DNA from: Oscillospiraceae bacterium
Lineage (GTDB): Bacteria > Bacillota > Clostridia > Oscillospirales > Oscillospiraceae
NCBI GenBank assembly: GCA_017519975.1
Contig: JAFWRM010000048.1
Span: 1 to 64,000 of the forward strand
Length of the DNA: 64,000 bases
Direction of reading: 5' to 3'
Part shown: positions 1 through 9,926 of the stretch, one piece after another
Position numbering within the stretch: position 1 is the first letter of the stretch
Layout: every line of letters starts with the position of its first letter
Position numbers and translations under genes: made by a program
Notes under the pieces: generated by a model
What the model was told of the DNA's origin: nothing
The model's database searches: none
Seen by the model: the letters and a program-made list of their open reading frames with translations, nothing else

Positions 1-80
1 CCGGCCTCCTGCTGAAGCTGGGCCGGGGTCATATTCCTGTCAATCAGCATATGGAACAGCTTTTTATATGTAACAGCCAT
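1..80 (-). CDS. XRE-family HTH regulator, N-terminal fragment
   Basis: The reverse strand encodes the first 26 residues of a small regulator that runs off the left window edge. It starts MAVTYKKLFHMLIDRNM and continues into a TPAQLQQEAG helix, which is the usual opening of small Cro/CI-type DNA-binding proteins in Clostridia. The start is fixed by an AAGGAGG ribosome binding site six bases upstream. A TATAAT -10 box lies about 45 bases before the ATG. It reads away from the primase gene and could be the repressor of the integrative element, but whether it lies inside the element cannot be judged because the left boundary is not in the window. Confidence 0.75.
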   Translation of the reverse strand, partial: MAVTYKKLFHMLIDRNMTPAQLQQEA

Positions 81-125
81 TTCGTGCCTCCTTGCACCTA
101 ACGGGTTAATCAAACACTGCCCTTT

Positions 126-154
126 ATTATATCACGAAAATGTGAAGAAATCTA
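126..154 (-). promoter_or_regulatory. Promoter of the XRE gene
   Basis: On the minus strand a perfect TATAAT (126-131) lies 17 bases from TAGATT (149-154), a weak -35. The predicted transcript has a leader of about 40 bases before the regulator's ATG. Confidence 0.5.
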
Positions 155-156
155 CT

Positions 157-185
157 GCCTTCGGAAATTTTCCGGAGGCTTTTTT
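157..185 (+). terminator. Rho-independent terminator-like hairpin
   Basis: An 11-bp stem (GCCTTCGGAAA with GCCTCCGGAAA reversed, one wobble) is followed by six T on the plus strand. No plus-strand gene lies immediately upstream, so it may insulate the element from outside transcription or end a short leader RNA. Confidence 0.55.
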
Positions 186-186
186 C

Positions 187-535
187 TTTCGTTCAAAACG
201 GCCCCTCATGTCCGTTGGGTAGTGAAGGAAAAAAGTTTCCGATTCTTTAGACCAAAGCAGCGATTTCTGTCCAGTGGGTATTGAAGGAAGATATTTTTCA
301 AAATCTTTCGTTCAAAACCGGCAAAACCCTCCAGTGGGTACTGGAGAGAGAAATTTTCGGAAACCGTCAGTTTTGGCCCTCCGCCGAGGCTACCAGATGA
401 GGGAACGAAAGTTTTCTTCAAAAAACTTAGACCAAAACGGGCTCTCATGACCGGTGGGAAGTGAGAAGAGAATTTTCTTCCAAAAGAGCGGACCACTTGG
501 ACGGTTTTCCTCCAGTGGGTATTGAGGACGGGATG
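187..535. repeat. Six degenerate ~60-bp tandem direct repeats
   Basis: A recurring core close to CCAGTGGGTATTGAAGGA begins near 212, 271, 331, 393 (most degenerate), 451 and 512, so the period is 58-62 bases. Each unit also carries a second shared block (TTCGTTCAAAACGGC-like or TAGACCAAAACGGG-like) and a small AT-rich inverted repeat just after the core. The period is not a constant multiple of three, so this is a DNA or RNA repeat and not a repetitive protein. The array fills the 470-base gap directly before the primase gene. Replication iterons, a recombinase or repressor binding array, or a structured leader RNA are all possible; nothing in the sequence decides between them. Confidence 0.7.
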
Positions 536-563
536 AAGCCCTCCGGAAAGGATGATCAGAAAT

Positions 564-2864
564 ATGTATGAAAAGCTGCCACAAGAATTAAAGGAACGAG
601 GTGCCTTCTGCCTCTGGAAATATGATGAGCGTGACGGGGGCAGGACCAAGGTGCCGTATCAGACGAACGGCCTCCGTGCGGATTCTGCGAATAAGGCCAC
701 CTTCACGGATTACGCCATTGCCATCAGACACAGGGCCGGATATGACGGTATCGGCATCGGCGTCTTCGGGGACATCTGCGCCATCGACATCGACAGCTGT
801 GTCGAGGACGGCGTGCTGTCGGATATGGCCGAGGACATTATTTCCCGGATGGATAGCTATACGGAATACAGCCCGTCCGGGACCGGTGTGCGGATTCTGT
901 TCAAAGCCTCGCTCCCGGCCTACGACAAGGACCGCTATTACATCAATAACCGCCAGATCAAGCTGGAGGTCTATGTGGCCGGGTACACGAGCCGTTTCGT
1001 CACGGTCACCGGCAACGCCATCAGCGGCACCGGCATCGAGGAGCGGACGGACGCTTTGGCAGAGGTGCTGGAGAAATATATGCGGAAGGCCGAAAAGCCG
1101 GTATCCCGTGTGACCGCTCCGGGCAGCTACCTCTCCGATGAATCCGTCCTTCAAAAGGCTATGGTCTCCAAACAGGCCGAAAAGTTCAAAGCCCTGTGGG
1201 AAGGCGTCATCCCGGAGAGCAAATCTCACAGCGAGGCGGATGCGGCCCTGTGTGCGATGCTGGCGTTCTGGTGCGGCGGCGATACCGAGCAGATGGACAG
1301 GCTGTTCCGGCAATCGGCACTAATGCGAGATAAGTGGGAACGGGACGATTACCGCACAGCCACGCTCACCAAGGCAGTGGCGATGTGTTCGGAATTCTAC
1401 AAGCCCGTGGGCAGATCCTCGGCAGCGGACGATTTCAATGATCTCCGGCAGATCGTGGCCTCGCTTCATCCGGCGGAGAATGACCGTTATCCGTGGAACG
1501 ACATCGGCAACGGCAGATTGTTCGCTGACATGTTCAAGGACATCGCCCGTTTCGTCCCGGAGCGTAAGCAGTGGCACATATATGACGGCACACGCTGGAT
1601 CTCCGACACCGGGTCCCTCAAAGCGATGGAACTGTGCAAGGCTCTTGCCGATGCGCTCATGCGGTATGCGCTGGATATCCACGATGAGCATAAACGCAAA
1701 AGCTACATCGATTTTTGCCGTAAATGGCAGAGCCGCCATGTGCGTATCACGATCCTCTCCGATGCCCAGAGTGTATATCCCATCTCCATGCAGGAGTTCG
1801 ACAGCGACCGTTTCCTGTTCAACTGCGCCAACGGCACCCTTGATCTCCGGACGATGGAGTTCCGGAGCCATAGCGCCGAGGACAGGCTTACGAAGATCAC
1901 GCCTACGGAATATGACCCTCACGCTTACAGCGACCGCTACAGCCGCTTTATCAGCGAAATCATGAGCGGCGATACGGAAAAGGCCAAGTTTCTGCAAAAA
2001 GCCCTCGGCTACTCCGTCAGCGGCGATACCCGTTTCGAGTGTATGTTCTTCCTCTACGGCGAGACCACCCGTAACGGCAAAGGGACGCTGATGGAAAGCA
2101 TCCTCCGGGTCATGGGCGATTACGGACGAGCCGTAAGGCCGGAGACGATTGCGCTCAAGCACAGCGTGAACAGCCAGAATCCCAGCGAGGACATCGCCCG
2201 TCTTGCCGGTATCCGCCTTGCCAATATCTCGGAGCCGAGCCGTGGCCTTCTGCTCAATGCCGCACAGGTCAAGAGCATGACCGGCAATGATACGCTCAAC
2301 GCCCGGTTCCTGCACGAGAACAGCTTCGATTTCCAGCCGCAGTTCAAACTCTACGTCAACACCAACTATCTGCCGGTCATCACGGACACCACGCTTTTCA
2401 CCAGCGGCCGTGTGCTGATTATACCCTTCGACAAGCATTTCGAGGAATGGGAGCAGGATAAGGGCTTGAAAGCGGAGTTTGGCAAGCCGGAGGTGCAGAG
2501 CGCAATTCTGAACTGGATGCTGGAGGGATACCGGCTCCTGCAGGCCGAGGGTTTTACACCTCAGCAATCGGTCATTGACGCCACCAATGCCTACTATCAC
2601 GAAAGCGACAAAATCGCTCAGTTTGCGGAGGACTGCCTCATAGCCGATGCCGGGGCAGAGACCAAGACCTCCGAACTGTATGACGCCTACCGCACATGGT
2701 GCGCCGGGAACGGCTGCTACGTGGAGAACAACAAGAACTTCATTGCCGAGCTGCGGAAGTTCGATGCCGGGAAGGTCATACGCAAGCGTCCCAGATCCGG
2801 TGGAGAGAAAACCACAGTGCTCATGGGCTATGCGCTCCGTGAGGCCGTGGAATTCTTGAAATAA
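564..2864 (+). CDS. Phage/plasmid primase-helicase (D5/P4 type)
   Basis: This 766-residue protein starts MYEKLPQELKERGAFCLWK, the usual opening of PriPol-like primase domains of mobile elements, with acidic metal-binding residues in CAIDIDSC near residue 75. The C-terminal half is a superfamily 3 helicase of the D5/P4 type with Walker A GETTRNGKGT at about residues 499-508. Such proteins start replication of phages, plasmids and satellites. An upstream ATG at 552 is in frame, but the GGAAAGG ribosome binding site abuts it and is better spaced for 564. The repeat array lies directly upstream, and a GC-rich inverted repeat follows the stop codon. Confidence 0.85.
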   Translation: MYEKLPQELKERGAFCLWKYDERDGGRTKVPYQTNGLRADSANKATFTDYAIAIRHRAGYDGIGIGVFGDICAIDIDSCVEDGVLSDMAEDIISRMDSYTEYSPSGTGVRILFKASLPAYDKDRYYINNRQIKLEVYVAGYTSRFVTVTGNAISGTGIEERTDALAEVLEKYMRKAEKPVSRVTAPGSYLSDESVLQKAMVSKQAEKFKALWEGVIPESKSHSEADAALCAMLAFWCGGDTEQMDRLFRQSALMRDKWERDDYRTATLTKAVAMCSEFYKPVGRSSAADDFNDLRQIVASLHPAENDRYPWNDIGNGRLFADMFKDIARFVPERKQWHIYDGTRWISDTGSLKAMELCKALADALMRYALDIHDEHKRKSYIDFCRKWQSRHVRITILSDAQSVYPISMQEFDSDRFLFNCANGTLDLRTMEFRSHSAEDRLTKITPTEYDPHAYSDRYSRFISEIMSGDTEKAKFLQKALGYSVSGDTRFECMFFLYGETTRNGKGTLMESILRVMGDYGRAVRPETIALKHSVNSQNPSEDIARLAGIRLANISEPSRGLLLNAAQVKSMTGNDTLNARFLHENSFDFQPQFKLYVNTNYLPVITDTTLFTSGRVLIIPFDKHFEEWEQDKGLKAEFGKPEVQSAILNWMLEGYRLLQAEGFTPQQSVIDATNAYYHESDKIAQFAEDCLIADAGAETKTSELYDAYRTWCAGNGCYVENNKNFIAELRKFDAGKVIRKRPRSGGEKTTVLMGYALREAVEFLK

Positions 2865-2870
2865 GACTCT

Positions 2871-2955
2871 GGGGCATATGGGGCAGCTGACTTTGGTTTT
2901 TTCTATAGAAAAACGTTCTTACGAAATAACCATAATTGCTTGCCCCAGCTGCCCC
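2871..2955. repeat. Inverted repeat after the primase gene
   Basis: GGGGCAGCTG (2880-2889) is perfectly inverted as CAGCTGCCCC (2946-2955). A second pairing of GGGGCATATGGGGCA (2871-2885) with the right arm matches 13 of 15 positions. The arms are 56 bases apart and no T-run follows, so a protein-binding or replication site is as likely as an RNA structure. The remaining gap to 3133 shows no convincing gene; a 71-codon frame starting at 2878 lacks a ribosome binding site and runs through the repeat. Confidence 0.5.
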
Positions 2956-3133
2956 AAACGAAAGGTGGTGGTCAAATGCGGTATATCCGTTCTCCCTGTG
3001 ACCGGTAGGGCGGTCAGAATCTCTGTGACCTTTCAAGCCGGACAGCGGCGTGGGGTCTCGTGCGTAAAAACGCGAAATCAAAGGGGTAATTAACCCCCGG
3101 CTCATTATTTCAAAAAACAAGGAGGAAACGACA

Positions 3134-3409
3134 ATGTTTCACAAGCTGATTTACCAGAAAAAGGCGGTTTTCACAGATGCCGATGCGAGAGATTTCTCTA
3201 CCAAGGACTACACCTGTGTAAGGCTGCTTCTCACCAAACGAGGACGCCCTGTGGCCATCCTCGAAAGCAACGATACGAAGAACTGGCACTGGAGGGTCCA
3301 GTACGGTTTTTCCACAGTGGTCTTCAAATCCTATGCCGAAGCCATGCAGTTCTGCCGTGAGCGTTTCTTTGACCTGAACGGCACACCGCTGAACGGAGGC
3401 CGGGTATGA
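3134..3409 (+). CDS. Small hypothetical protein of the element
   Basis: A 91-residue protein with an AAGGAGG ribosome binding site ten bases before the ATG. I do not recognise the family. It is basic near the N-terminus (KLIYQKK) and has an aromatic stretch (NWHWRVQYGF) in the middle, with a predicted alpha/beta mix and no membrane segment. Its stop overlaps the start of the following zinc-ribbon gene by an ATGA junction, so the two are translationally coupled. Both lie between the primase and the capsid gene. Confidence 0.7.
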   Translation: MFHKLIYQKKAVFTDADARDFSTKDYTCVRLLLTKRGRPVAILESNDTKNWHWRVQYGFSTVVFKSYAEAMQFCRERFFDLNGTPLNGGRV

Positions 3410-3687
3410 GGATCACGGACGAAAACGGTCTGCCGGAGACAAGATATTTTCCGGTCATCGCCATTGACGATTCCGATCATCAGAAGGTAGCCCTCTTCCC
3501 GGCAATGTCGGCGGATCAGTTCAAAAGCTCCGGCAAGCCCTACCTTGAGGAAATCATGCCTCACATCTACCATCTCCACGGCCACACGAAATCGGACGAA
3601 ATCGCCTGTCCGTGCTGTGGCAAACAGATGGAACACTACTACACACCCGATAATGCGGCCATGTATCTTTGCCGCTACTGTCTGTAA
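3406..3687 (+). CDS. Small zinc-ribbon protein of the element
   Basis: A 93-residue protein beginning MRITDENGLPETRYFPVIAI. The C-terminus carries two cysteine knuckles, CPCC at about residues 68-71 and CRYC at 89-92, which would bind one zinc ion. The N-terminal two thirds resemble nothing I can name. It overlaps the preceding gene (ATGA) and ends 13 bases before the capsid gene, whose ribosome binding site starts inside that short gap. Functions such as a small transcription or assembly factor are possible but not shown. Confidence 0.7.
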   Translation: MRITDENGLPETRYFPVIAIDDSDHQKVALFPAMSADQFKSSGKPYLEEIMPHIYHLHGHTKSDEIACPCCGKQMEHYYTPDNAAMYLCRYCL

Positions 3688-3700
3688 GGAGGACAAAAAC

Positions 3701-4630
3701 ATGAATCATCACATCAACAACAAGTACGTAGCTACCGGTATCAGCAGCTACAACGACAGCTTCTGGAAGGCCATGCGTGGCAGCGACAAAGCCTACGGTG
3801 ACCTCATTGACGGCAAGCACAGCCTCACCAACACATATCTGCTCCCGGAGAGCACGGCCAGCAAGTATTCTGCCGCCCTGAAGGAACAGGACCTTTTCCG
3901 CAGGATCGGCACCGTTCTGAACGCCACCAAGAGCGACAGCAAGATCTGGCTCTCCGATACCGATGATTTCCCGGCGTGGGTATCGGAACACGGCACCATT
4001 CCCACCACCGCAGAGAGTTTCCCGAAGAAGGATGTGGCCGCTCACAAGCTGGCTATCATCACCTCCATCGAGACCGATTTCATCAGTGACCTCGGTTTCG
4101 ATCTGGAAAGATACCTTGTGGTCCAGTTTGCCAAGCGTTTCGGCAAGGCTGAGGAGGCCGCTTTCATCAACGGCACCGGCGTCAATATGCCGAGAGGCAT
4201 TCTGCACGATACTGAAGGTGCCGAGATCGGCGTGGAGGCAAGCGGGGACATCAGCTTTGACGATGTTCTGGCGTTGTACTTCTCCGTCTTCAAGCCCTAC
4301 CGTGCAAACGGCGCATGGCTCATGAATGACGAGACGGCTCTGAAGCTGAAAACGCTCAAGGACCAGAATGGCCAGTATCTCTGGAATCAGAACAGCAATA
4401 CCATCCTCGGTAAGCCCGTCCACATTTCTGAGTATATGCCTTCGGACGGCAAGCCCATCGCATTCGGTGATTTCTCCTACTACACCATCGTTGACCGTAT
4501 GCCGCTCACCGTGCGTACCCTCTTCGAGAAGTTCGCAATGGAACAGAAGATCGGTTATGTCGGTGTTGAGCATCTGGATGGATTCCTGCTCCGTCCGGAG
4601 GCCGTAAAGGTCATGAAGATCAACGGGTAA
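3701..4630 (+). CDS. HK97-fold phage major capsid protein
   Basis: This 309-residue protein shows hallmarks of the gp5-like major capsid family: a central segment with AFINGTG and PRGIL, then GAWLMNDETALKLKTLKD, a TILGKPV strand and the IAFGDFSYYTIVDR segment near the end. The start at 3701 follows TAAGGAGGACAAAAAC. The length equals a mature HK97-fold subunit without a long delta (scaffold) domain. No portal, protease, terminase or tail gene is next to it, which is unusual: capsid genes normally sit in a packaging module. It may form a capsid for a satellite-like element that borrows other parts, or a nanocompartment. Confidence 0.85.
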   Translation: MNHHINNKYVATGISSYNDSFWKAMRGSDKAYGDLIDGKHSLTNTYLLPESTASKYSAALKEQDLFRRIGTVLNATKSDSKIWLSDTDDFPAWVSEHGTIPTTAESFPKKDVAAHKLAIITSIETDFISDLGFDLERYLVVQFAKRFGKAEEAAFINGTGVNMPRGILHDTEGAEIGVEASGDISFDDVLALYFSVFKPYRANGAWLMNDETALKLKTLKDQNGQYLWNQNSNTILGKPVHISEYMPSDGKPIAFGDFSYYTIVDRMPLTVRTLFEKFAMEQKIGYVGVEHLDGFLLRPEAVKVMKING

Positions 4631-4694
4631 AAGACAGGAGGGCCTGTGGCGGCCCACACTGTCACAGGCCCATGCTGCCGATGGACGGTGGATT

Positions 4695-4880
4695 ATGGAC
4701 AAAAAACAGAATATCCGTACCACTGAAAAGGTCATCGGCGGTACGGTCTATATTGTTGAAGCTGTGGTCAGCGAGGAGGCCAAGGAAACGGTCGAGGCCA
4801 AGGTGAAACGCTTGATTTTGAGCAATCTGAAGCCTCCCTCGCTGATCGCAGAAAGTTATCAATTAGATAAGGAAATATGA
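4695..4880 (+). CDS. tnpW: TnpW-like transposon-encoded protein
   Basis: A 61-residue protein with the pattern GGTVYIVEAVVSEEAKETV followed by a KVKRLILSN helix, matching the small TnpW family found next to large serine recombinases in Tn4451-type elements. The role of TnpW is not established. A weak ribosome binding site (GGTGG) precedes the ATG. It lies 73 bases before the recombinase gene, the same neighbourhood as in known elements, which supports the assignment. Confidence 0.7.
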   Translation: MDKKQNIRTTEKVIGGTVYIVEAVVSEEAKETVEAKVKRLILSNLKPPSLIAESYQLDKEI

Positions 4881-4950
4881 CTTCACTTCTGCGGTAGAGT
4901 ACGGTAATATGCTCATACGCTTGAAGGCTGTCGGTTAGGAGGCGTATTGA

Positions 4951-6603
<1,653 letters not shown>

Positions 6604-6655
6604 CCGCATTTCACGACTATGCCGATTCTTTCAGGGAAAATCAAATCCCTAATGT

Positions 6656-6682
6656 AGGACCCCTTCGGCGCGTCCTTTTTTT
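6656..6682 (+). terminator. Terminator after the recombinase
   Basis: AGGAC and GTCCT form a short stem around a GC-rich loop and are followed by a run of seven T. It is placed to end the recombinase transcript before the ansA promoter. Confidence 0.6.
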
Positions 6683-6729
6683 GTCGTTTCCGATTCCGCC
6701 GCGGATCCCATCCGTATGCCTCCGCCGTA

Positions 6730-6758
6730 TTGACACCCATTTTCACGGGATGTAAACT
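6730..6758 (+). promoter_or_regulatory. ansA promoter
   Basis: A perfect TTGACA at 6730-6735 and TAAACT at 6753-6758 are 17 bases apart. The predicted start of transcription is about 20 bases before the ansA ATG. Confidence 0.65.
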
Positions 6759-6783
6759 TGACCTTGAAGAAAGAAGGCGAGCC

Positions 6784-7794
6784 ATGAAATCCGTACTTCT
6801 CATCACCACGGGCGGGACCATTGCGTCACGTGCCGGCGGCAGCGGACTTGCGCCGACCATTCCGCCCGCTGAACTTCTGCGCTATCTGGACGGGCTGACG
6901 GACCGGTACCGCATCACGACCCGGGAGCTGCTGAATCTGGACAGTTCCAACATCCAGGCCGACGAATGGATCCTCATCGCGCGCACCGTTTACCGCGCGC
7001 TGGACGGCTACGACGGCGTCGTTATCACCCACGGCACCGACACCATGGCCTATACCGCAACGATGCTGAGTTTCATGCTTCAGGGGCTCCAAAAGCCGGT
7101 GGTGCTTACCGGCTCCCAGATGCCCATCGAGGATCCGCTGACGGACGCCCGCAGCAACATGTTCACCGCCTTCGCCGCCGTGGAGTGCGGGATCCCGGGC
7201 GTTTCCATCGCCTTCGACCGGAAAATCATCGCCGGCTGCCGCGCCGTAAAGGTCCGGACGATGGGCTTCGACGCCTTTCAGAGCGTCAACGCCGGCTATC
7301 TCGGCGAGGTGTTCGCCGACGGCATGCACGCCGCCGTTCCGCTGCCGGGACTCCGGGAACGTCTCGCACCCGTCGCCCTGAAGGACAGTCTCTGCCGTGA
7401 GGTCTTCCTGCTGAAGCTGATCCCCGGCACGGATCCCGCCATTCTGCCACTGCTCCGGAAAATGAACTACCGGGGCATCGTCATCGAAGCGTTCGGAGCC
7501 GGCGGCATGCAGTTCGTCCGGACCACCATGCTCGACCAGTTGAAGGCCCTGACGGAAGCCGGGGTTTCCGTCGTTGTGTGCAGCCAGTGCCTGTACGACA
7601 CCAGCGATCTGACGATCTACGAGGTCGGCACCCGCCTGCTGGACTGCGGCGTCATCTCCGCCTGGGACATGACCACGGAGGCCGTCGTGACGAAACTGAT
7701 GTGGGCGCTGGGTCAGACGGAAGATCCAGAGGAAGTCCGACGCATCTTTCGAACGGATTACTGCGGCGAGATCAGTCATGCGGACGCACCCTGA
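6784..7794 (+). CDS. ansA: L-asparaginase, type I
   Basis: A 336-residue cytoplasmic asparaginase hydrolysing L-asparagine to aspartate and ammonia. The first catalytic threonine is T12 in TTGGTIAS; DSSN (53-56) and HGTDT (83-87) carry the substrate-binding serine and the second triad. The length fits type I enzymes, and no signal peptide is present. An AGAAGG ribosome binding site precedes the ATG at 6784; in-frame upstream codons are not needed. It has its own promoter and is closed by a strong bidirectional hairpin, so it is a single-gene unit flanking the mobile element. Confidence 0.92.
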   Translation: MKSVLLITTGGTIASRAGGSGLAPTIPPAELLRYLDGLTDRYRITTRELLNLDSSNIQADEWILIARTVYRALDGYDGVVITHGTDTMAYTATMLSFMLQGLQKPVVLTGSQMPIEDPLTDARSNMFTAFAAVECGIPGVSIAFDRKIIAGCRAVKVRTMGFDAFQSVNAGYLGEVFADGMHAAVPLPGLRERLAPVALKDSLCREVFLLKLIPGTDPAILPLLRKMNYRGIVIEAFGAGGMQFVRTTMLDQLKALTEAGVSVVVCSQCLYDTSDLTIYEVGTRLLDCGVISAWDMTTEAVVTKLMWALGQTEDPEEVRRIFRTDYCGEISHADAP

Positions 7795-7807
7795 CCCCTG
7801 ACAAAGC

Positions 7808-7849
7808 AAAACAGGCCTTTCGTGAACGTTTTCACGAAAGGCCTGTTTT
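7808..7849. terminator. Bidirectional terminator between convergent genes
   Basis: A near-perfect 19-bp stem (AAAACAGGCCTTTCGTGAA and its complement) with T-runs on both strands separates ansA from the leftward oxidoreductase gene. Confidence 0.9.
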
Positions 7850-7886
7850 CTTCAGCGATCTCCTACCTGCATGGCAGACTGTCTCC

Positions 7887-9833
7887 TTACCAGGTGCCGG
7901 CGTCCAGTGCGGCAAAGTACCCGTCGGCGACGGCTTCTCCGATCCGTGCGGGTTTCCGGCAGTCCCCGATCTGTTCCACGAAGGGCGCTTTGTCCCACAG
8001 CTGATAGTACAGGTCCTTCCGGCTCTTCATCCCCACGGCGTAGAACACGCTGTCCGCCTTCAGGAGGTGCTCCTTCCCGCTGTTATCCGTGTAACGTACG
8101 GCGTCGTGCGTGATCTCCGTCACCGTCGCCCCGTCTACCAGCGGAAGGCCGTATTTCGCTACGGTATCCCGCACGCCCCGGCCATAGCAGTATCCAACGC
8201 CGGCCAGGCAGGCGGCCTTCTCCAGCACCGTCACTTTTTTTCCCAGGTCGCACAGGTACAGGGCCGCTTCCACGCCGCCCAGGCCACCGCCGATCACCAC
8301 GATCTCATCTCCCGCCGCGGTCTCCGGGCGGAAATAGGCGTCCAGAACGTGATGGGCGCGCTCCCAGCCGGGGATGAAAGCCGGCGGGATCGCCTCGGAT
8401 CCGGTGGCCACCAGGATGTGATCCGGACGCAGTTCGTCCGCCAGTTCCGGAGTCACCTCCGTATTCATGCGCAGATCGATCCTGCCGTTTTCTGCCTCCT
8501 TGCGGACGCGGCGCTCCAGATAGTCACAGTAGCGATGCAGATCCGGCTTCAACGGATCGAAGACGGCGTACCGGATCATGCCTCCCAGCTCGCTGCCGGC
8601 CTCGCAGAGGATGACTTCATGGCCCCGGGCGGCCGCCGTCAGAGCCGCGCTGCATCCGGCCGGTCCTCCGCCGGCCACCAGGATCCTTCTCCGGTTCGCC
8701 GCAGGGACCTGCAGCGTATCCTCCATGAATCCCAGCCGCGTCTCATGGGCGGTGGTGGGATTGACGCTGCACGCAAAGAACCGGACCGCGTTATCCTGAT
8801 CCGTGCACCGCAGGCACCGCAGGCATGGGACGATCTCATCCGCCCTTCCGGTCCTGGCCTTGTTGGGCATGCAGGGATCGGCGATCAGCGCCCGGGACAG
8901 AAATACGCCGTCGGCCTTGCCGGAGGCGATGATCTCTTCCGCCATCTCCGGACTCATGATGGCGCCGATCACGAACACCGGGATATGGACGCGTCCGGAA
9001 TTCCGGATCCGGTCTGCAAGCTCCACGTTGATCCCCCAGGGGTAATAGGTGCTGGTCATGCAGTAGCTGAAGTTCTCGGTGGTGATCTCCACGAGGTCGA
9101 TGTAGTCCTGAGAGCGGGCGATGAATTCGGTGATGTCCTCCGGGGTAAAGCCCCCCTCCTCACGTTCGCTGCCGCTCATGCGCATCGTGACCAGGATCCG
9201 ATCGCCTACCCTCCGGCGGATCCTCTCCAGACACATCAGGGGAAAGCGCATCCGGTTCTCCAGGCTTCCGCCGAACTCATCCGTGCGGGTGTTCATCAGC
9301 GGTGAGATGAACTGGGCAAACAGCCATCCGTGTCCGCCGTGGATGTGCACGGCGTCGAACCCCGCGTCCGCCATGTACTCCGCGGCGTCGGCAAAGGCGT
9401 CGGCCACCTCCTCCATGTCCTTCCGGGACATCTCCTGCACGAAAACGCCCATGGGATTGATCTCCGTGATCGGGCCCCGGACCGGCTTCGTATTGTACCA
9501 GGGCCTGGCGTTGCGTCCGCCGTGCGTCAGCTCCACGCTGGCCAGCGCCCCGTGCTGTCGGATGGCCGCCGCCATCTCCCCGAAAATGTTGAGATTATCC
9601 GGCGTCAGCTTCGTGAAGGGGGTATGGGTCCCGCCGTCACAGATGGGCACTTCGCCCAGATTGACGATGGCCGCGCCCCCCTTCGCCTTGTGCTCCAGGT
9701 ATCCCACATAAAAATCGGTGGGCCGGCCGTTCCACACCTGGAACAGCATGTTCGGCGCGGAAACGATCCTGTTTTTCAGCGTACGTCCCCGGACCTCCAT
9801 AGGGGAAAACAGATGCGGATATGGAACTGCCAT
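7887..9833 (-). CDS. OYE-type NADH:flavin oxidoreductase with Fe-S cluster
   Basis: A 648-residue protein of the 2,4-dienoyl-CoA reductase/enoate reductase family. The N-terminal TIM barrel binds FMN (HGGHGWLFAQFISP and RTDEFGGSLENR are family signatures); a cluster motif CLRCLRC with a later cysteine (FFAC) follows at about residue 345; the C-terminal half has two Rossmann folds, LVAGGGPAGCSAA for FAD and VVIGGGLGGVEAA for NAD(P). It should reduce an activated C=C bond with NADH; the substrate is unknown. The ribosome binding site AAAGGAG is eight bases upstream. It stands alone here, while two relatives occur in tandem at 53062-57003. Confidence 0.88.
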   Translation of the reverse strand: MAVPYPHLFSPMEVRGRTLKNRIVSAPNMLFQVWNGRPTDFYVGYLEHKAKGGAAIVNLGEVPICDGGTHTPFTKLTPDNLNIFGEMAAAIRQHGALASVELTHGGRNARPWYNTKPVRGPITEINPMGVFVQEMSRKDMEEVADAFADAAEYMADAGFDAVHIHGGHGWLFAQFISPLMNTRTDEFGGSLENRMRFPLMCLERIRRRVGDRILVTMRMSGSEREEGGFTPEDITEFIARSQDYIDLVEITTENFSYCMTSTYYPWGINVELADRIRNSGRVHIPVFVIGAIMSPEMAEEIIASGKADGVFLSRALIADPCMPNKARTGRADEIVPCLRCLRCTDQDNAVRFFACSVNPTTAHETRLGFMEDTLQVPAANRRRILVAGGGPAGCSAALTAAARGHEVILCEAGSELGGMIRYAVFDPLKPDLHRYCDYLERRVRKEAENGRIDLRMNTEVTPELADELRPDHILVATGSEAIPPAFIPGWERAHHVLDAYFRPETAAGDEIVVIGGGLGGVEAALYLCDLGKKVTVLEKAACLAGVGYCYGRGVRDTVAKYGLPLVDGATVTEITHDAVRYTDNSGKEHLLKADSVFYAVGMKSRKDLYYQLWDKAPFVEQIGDCRKPARIGEAVADGYFAALDAGTW

Positions 9834-9926
9834 GATCGTTCTCCTTTCCCGGGACCGCCGCCGTCCCCGGCGGACGGCTGCCCGATCGTTCTTCTTTCCT
9901 TTCGTCTTCGGATCGGCGTTCCCGCG

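Noticed and set aside
206-649. A 147-codon minus-strand frame across the repeat array and primase start, giving a protein with 20-residue repeats.
   Set aside because: It has no ribosome binding site, overlaps the primase gene, and the DNA repeat period (58-62 bases) is not a fixed multiple of three.
2878-3093. A 71-codon plus-strand frame between the primase and the next small gene.
   Set aside because: No ribosome binding site, it runs through an inverted repeat, and its sequence looks unlike a protein.
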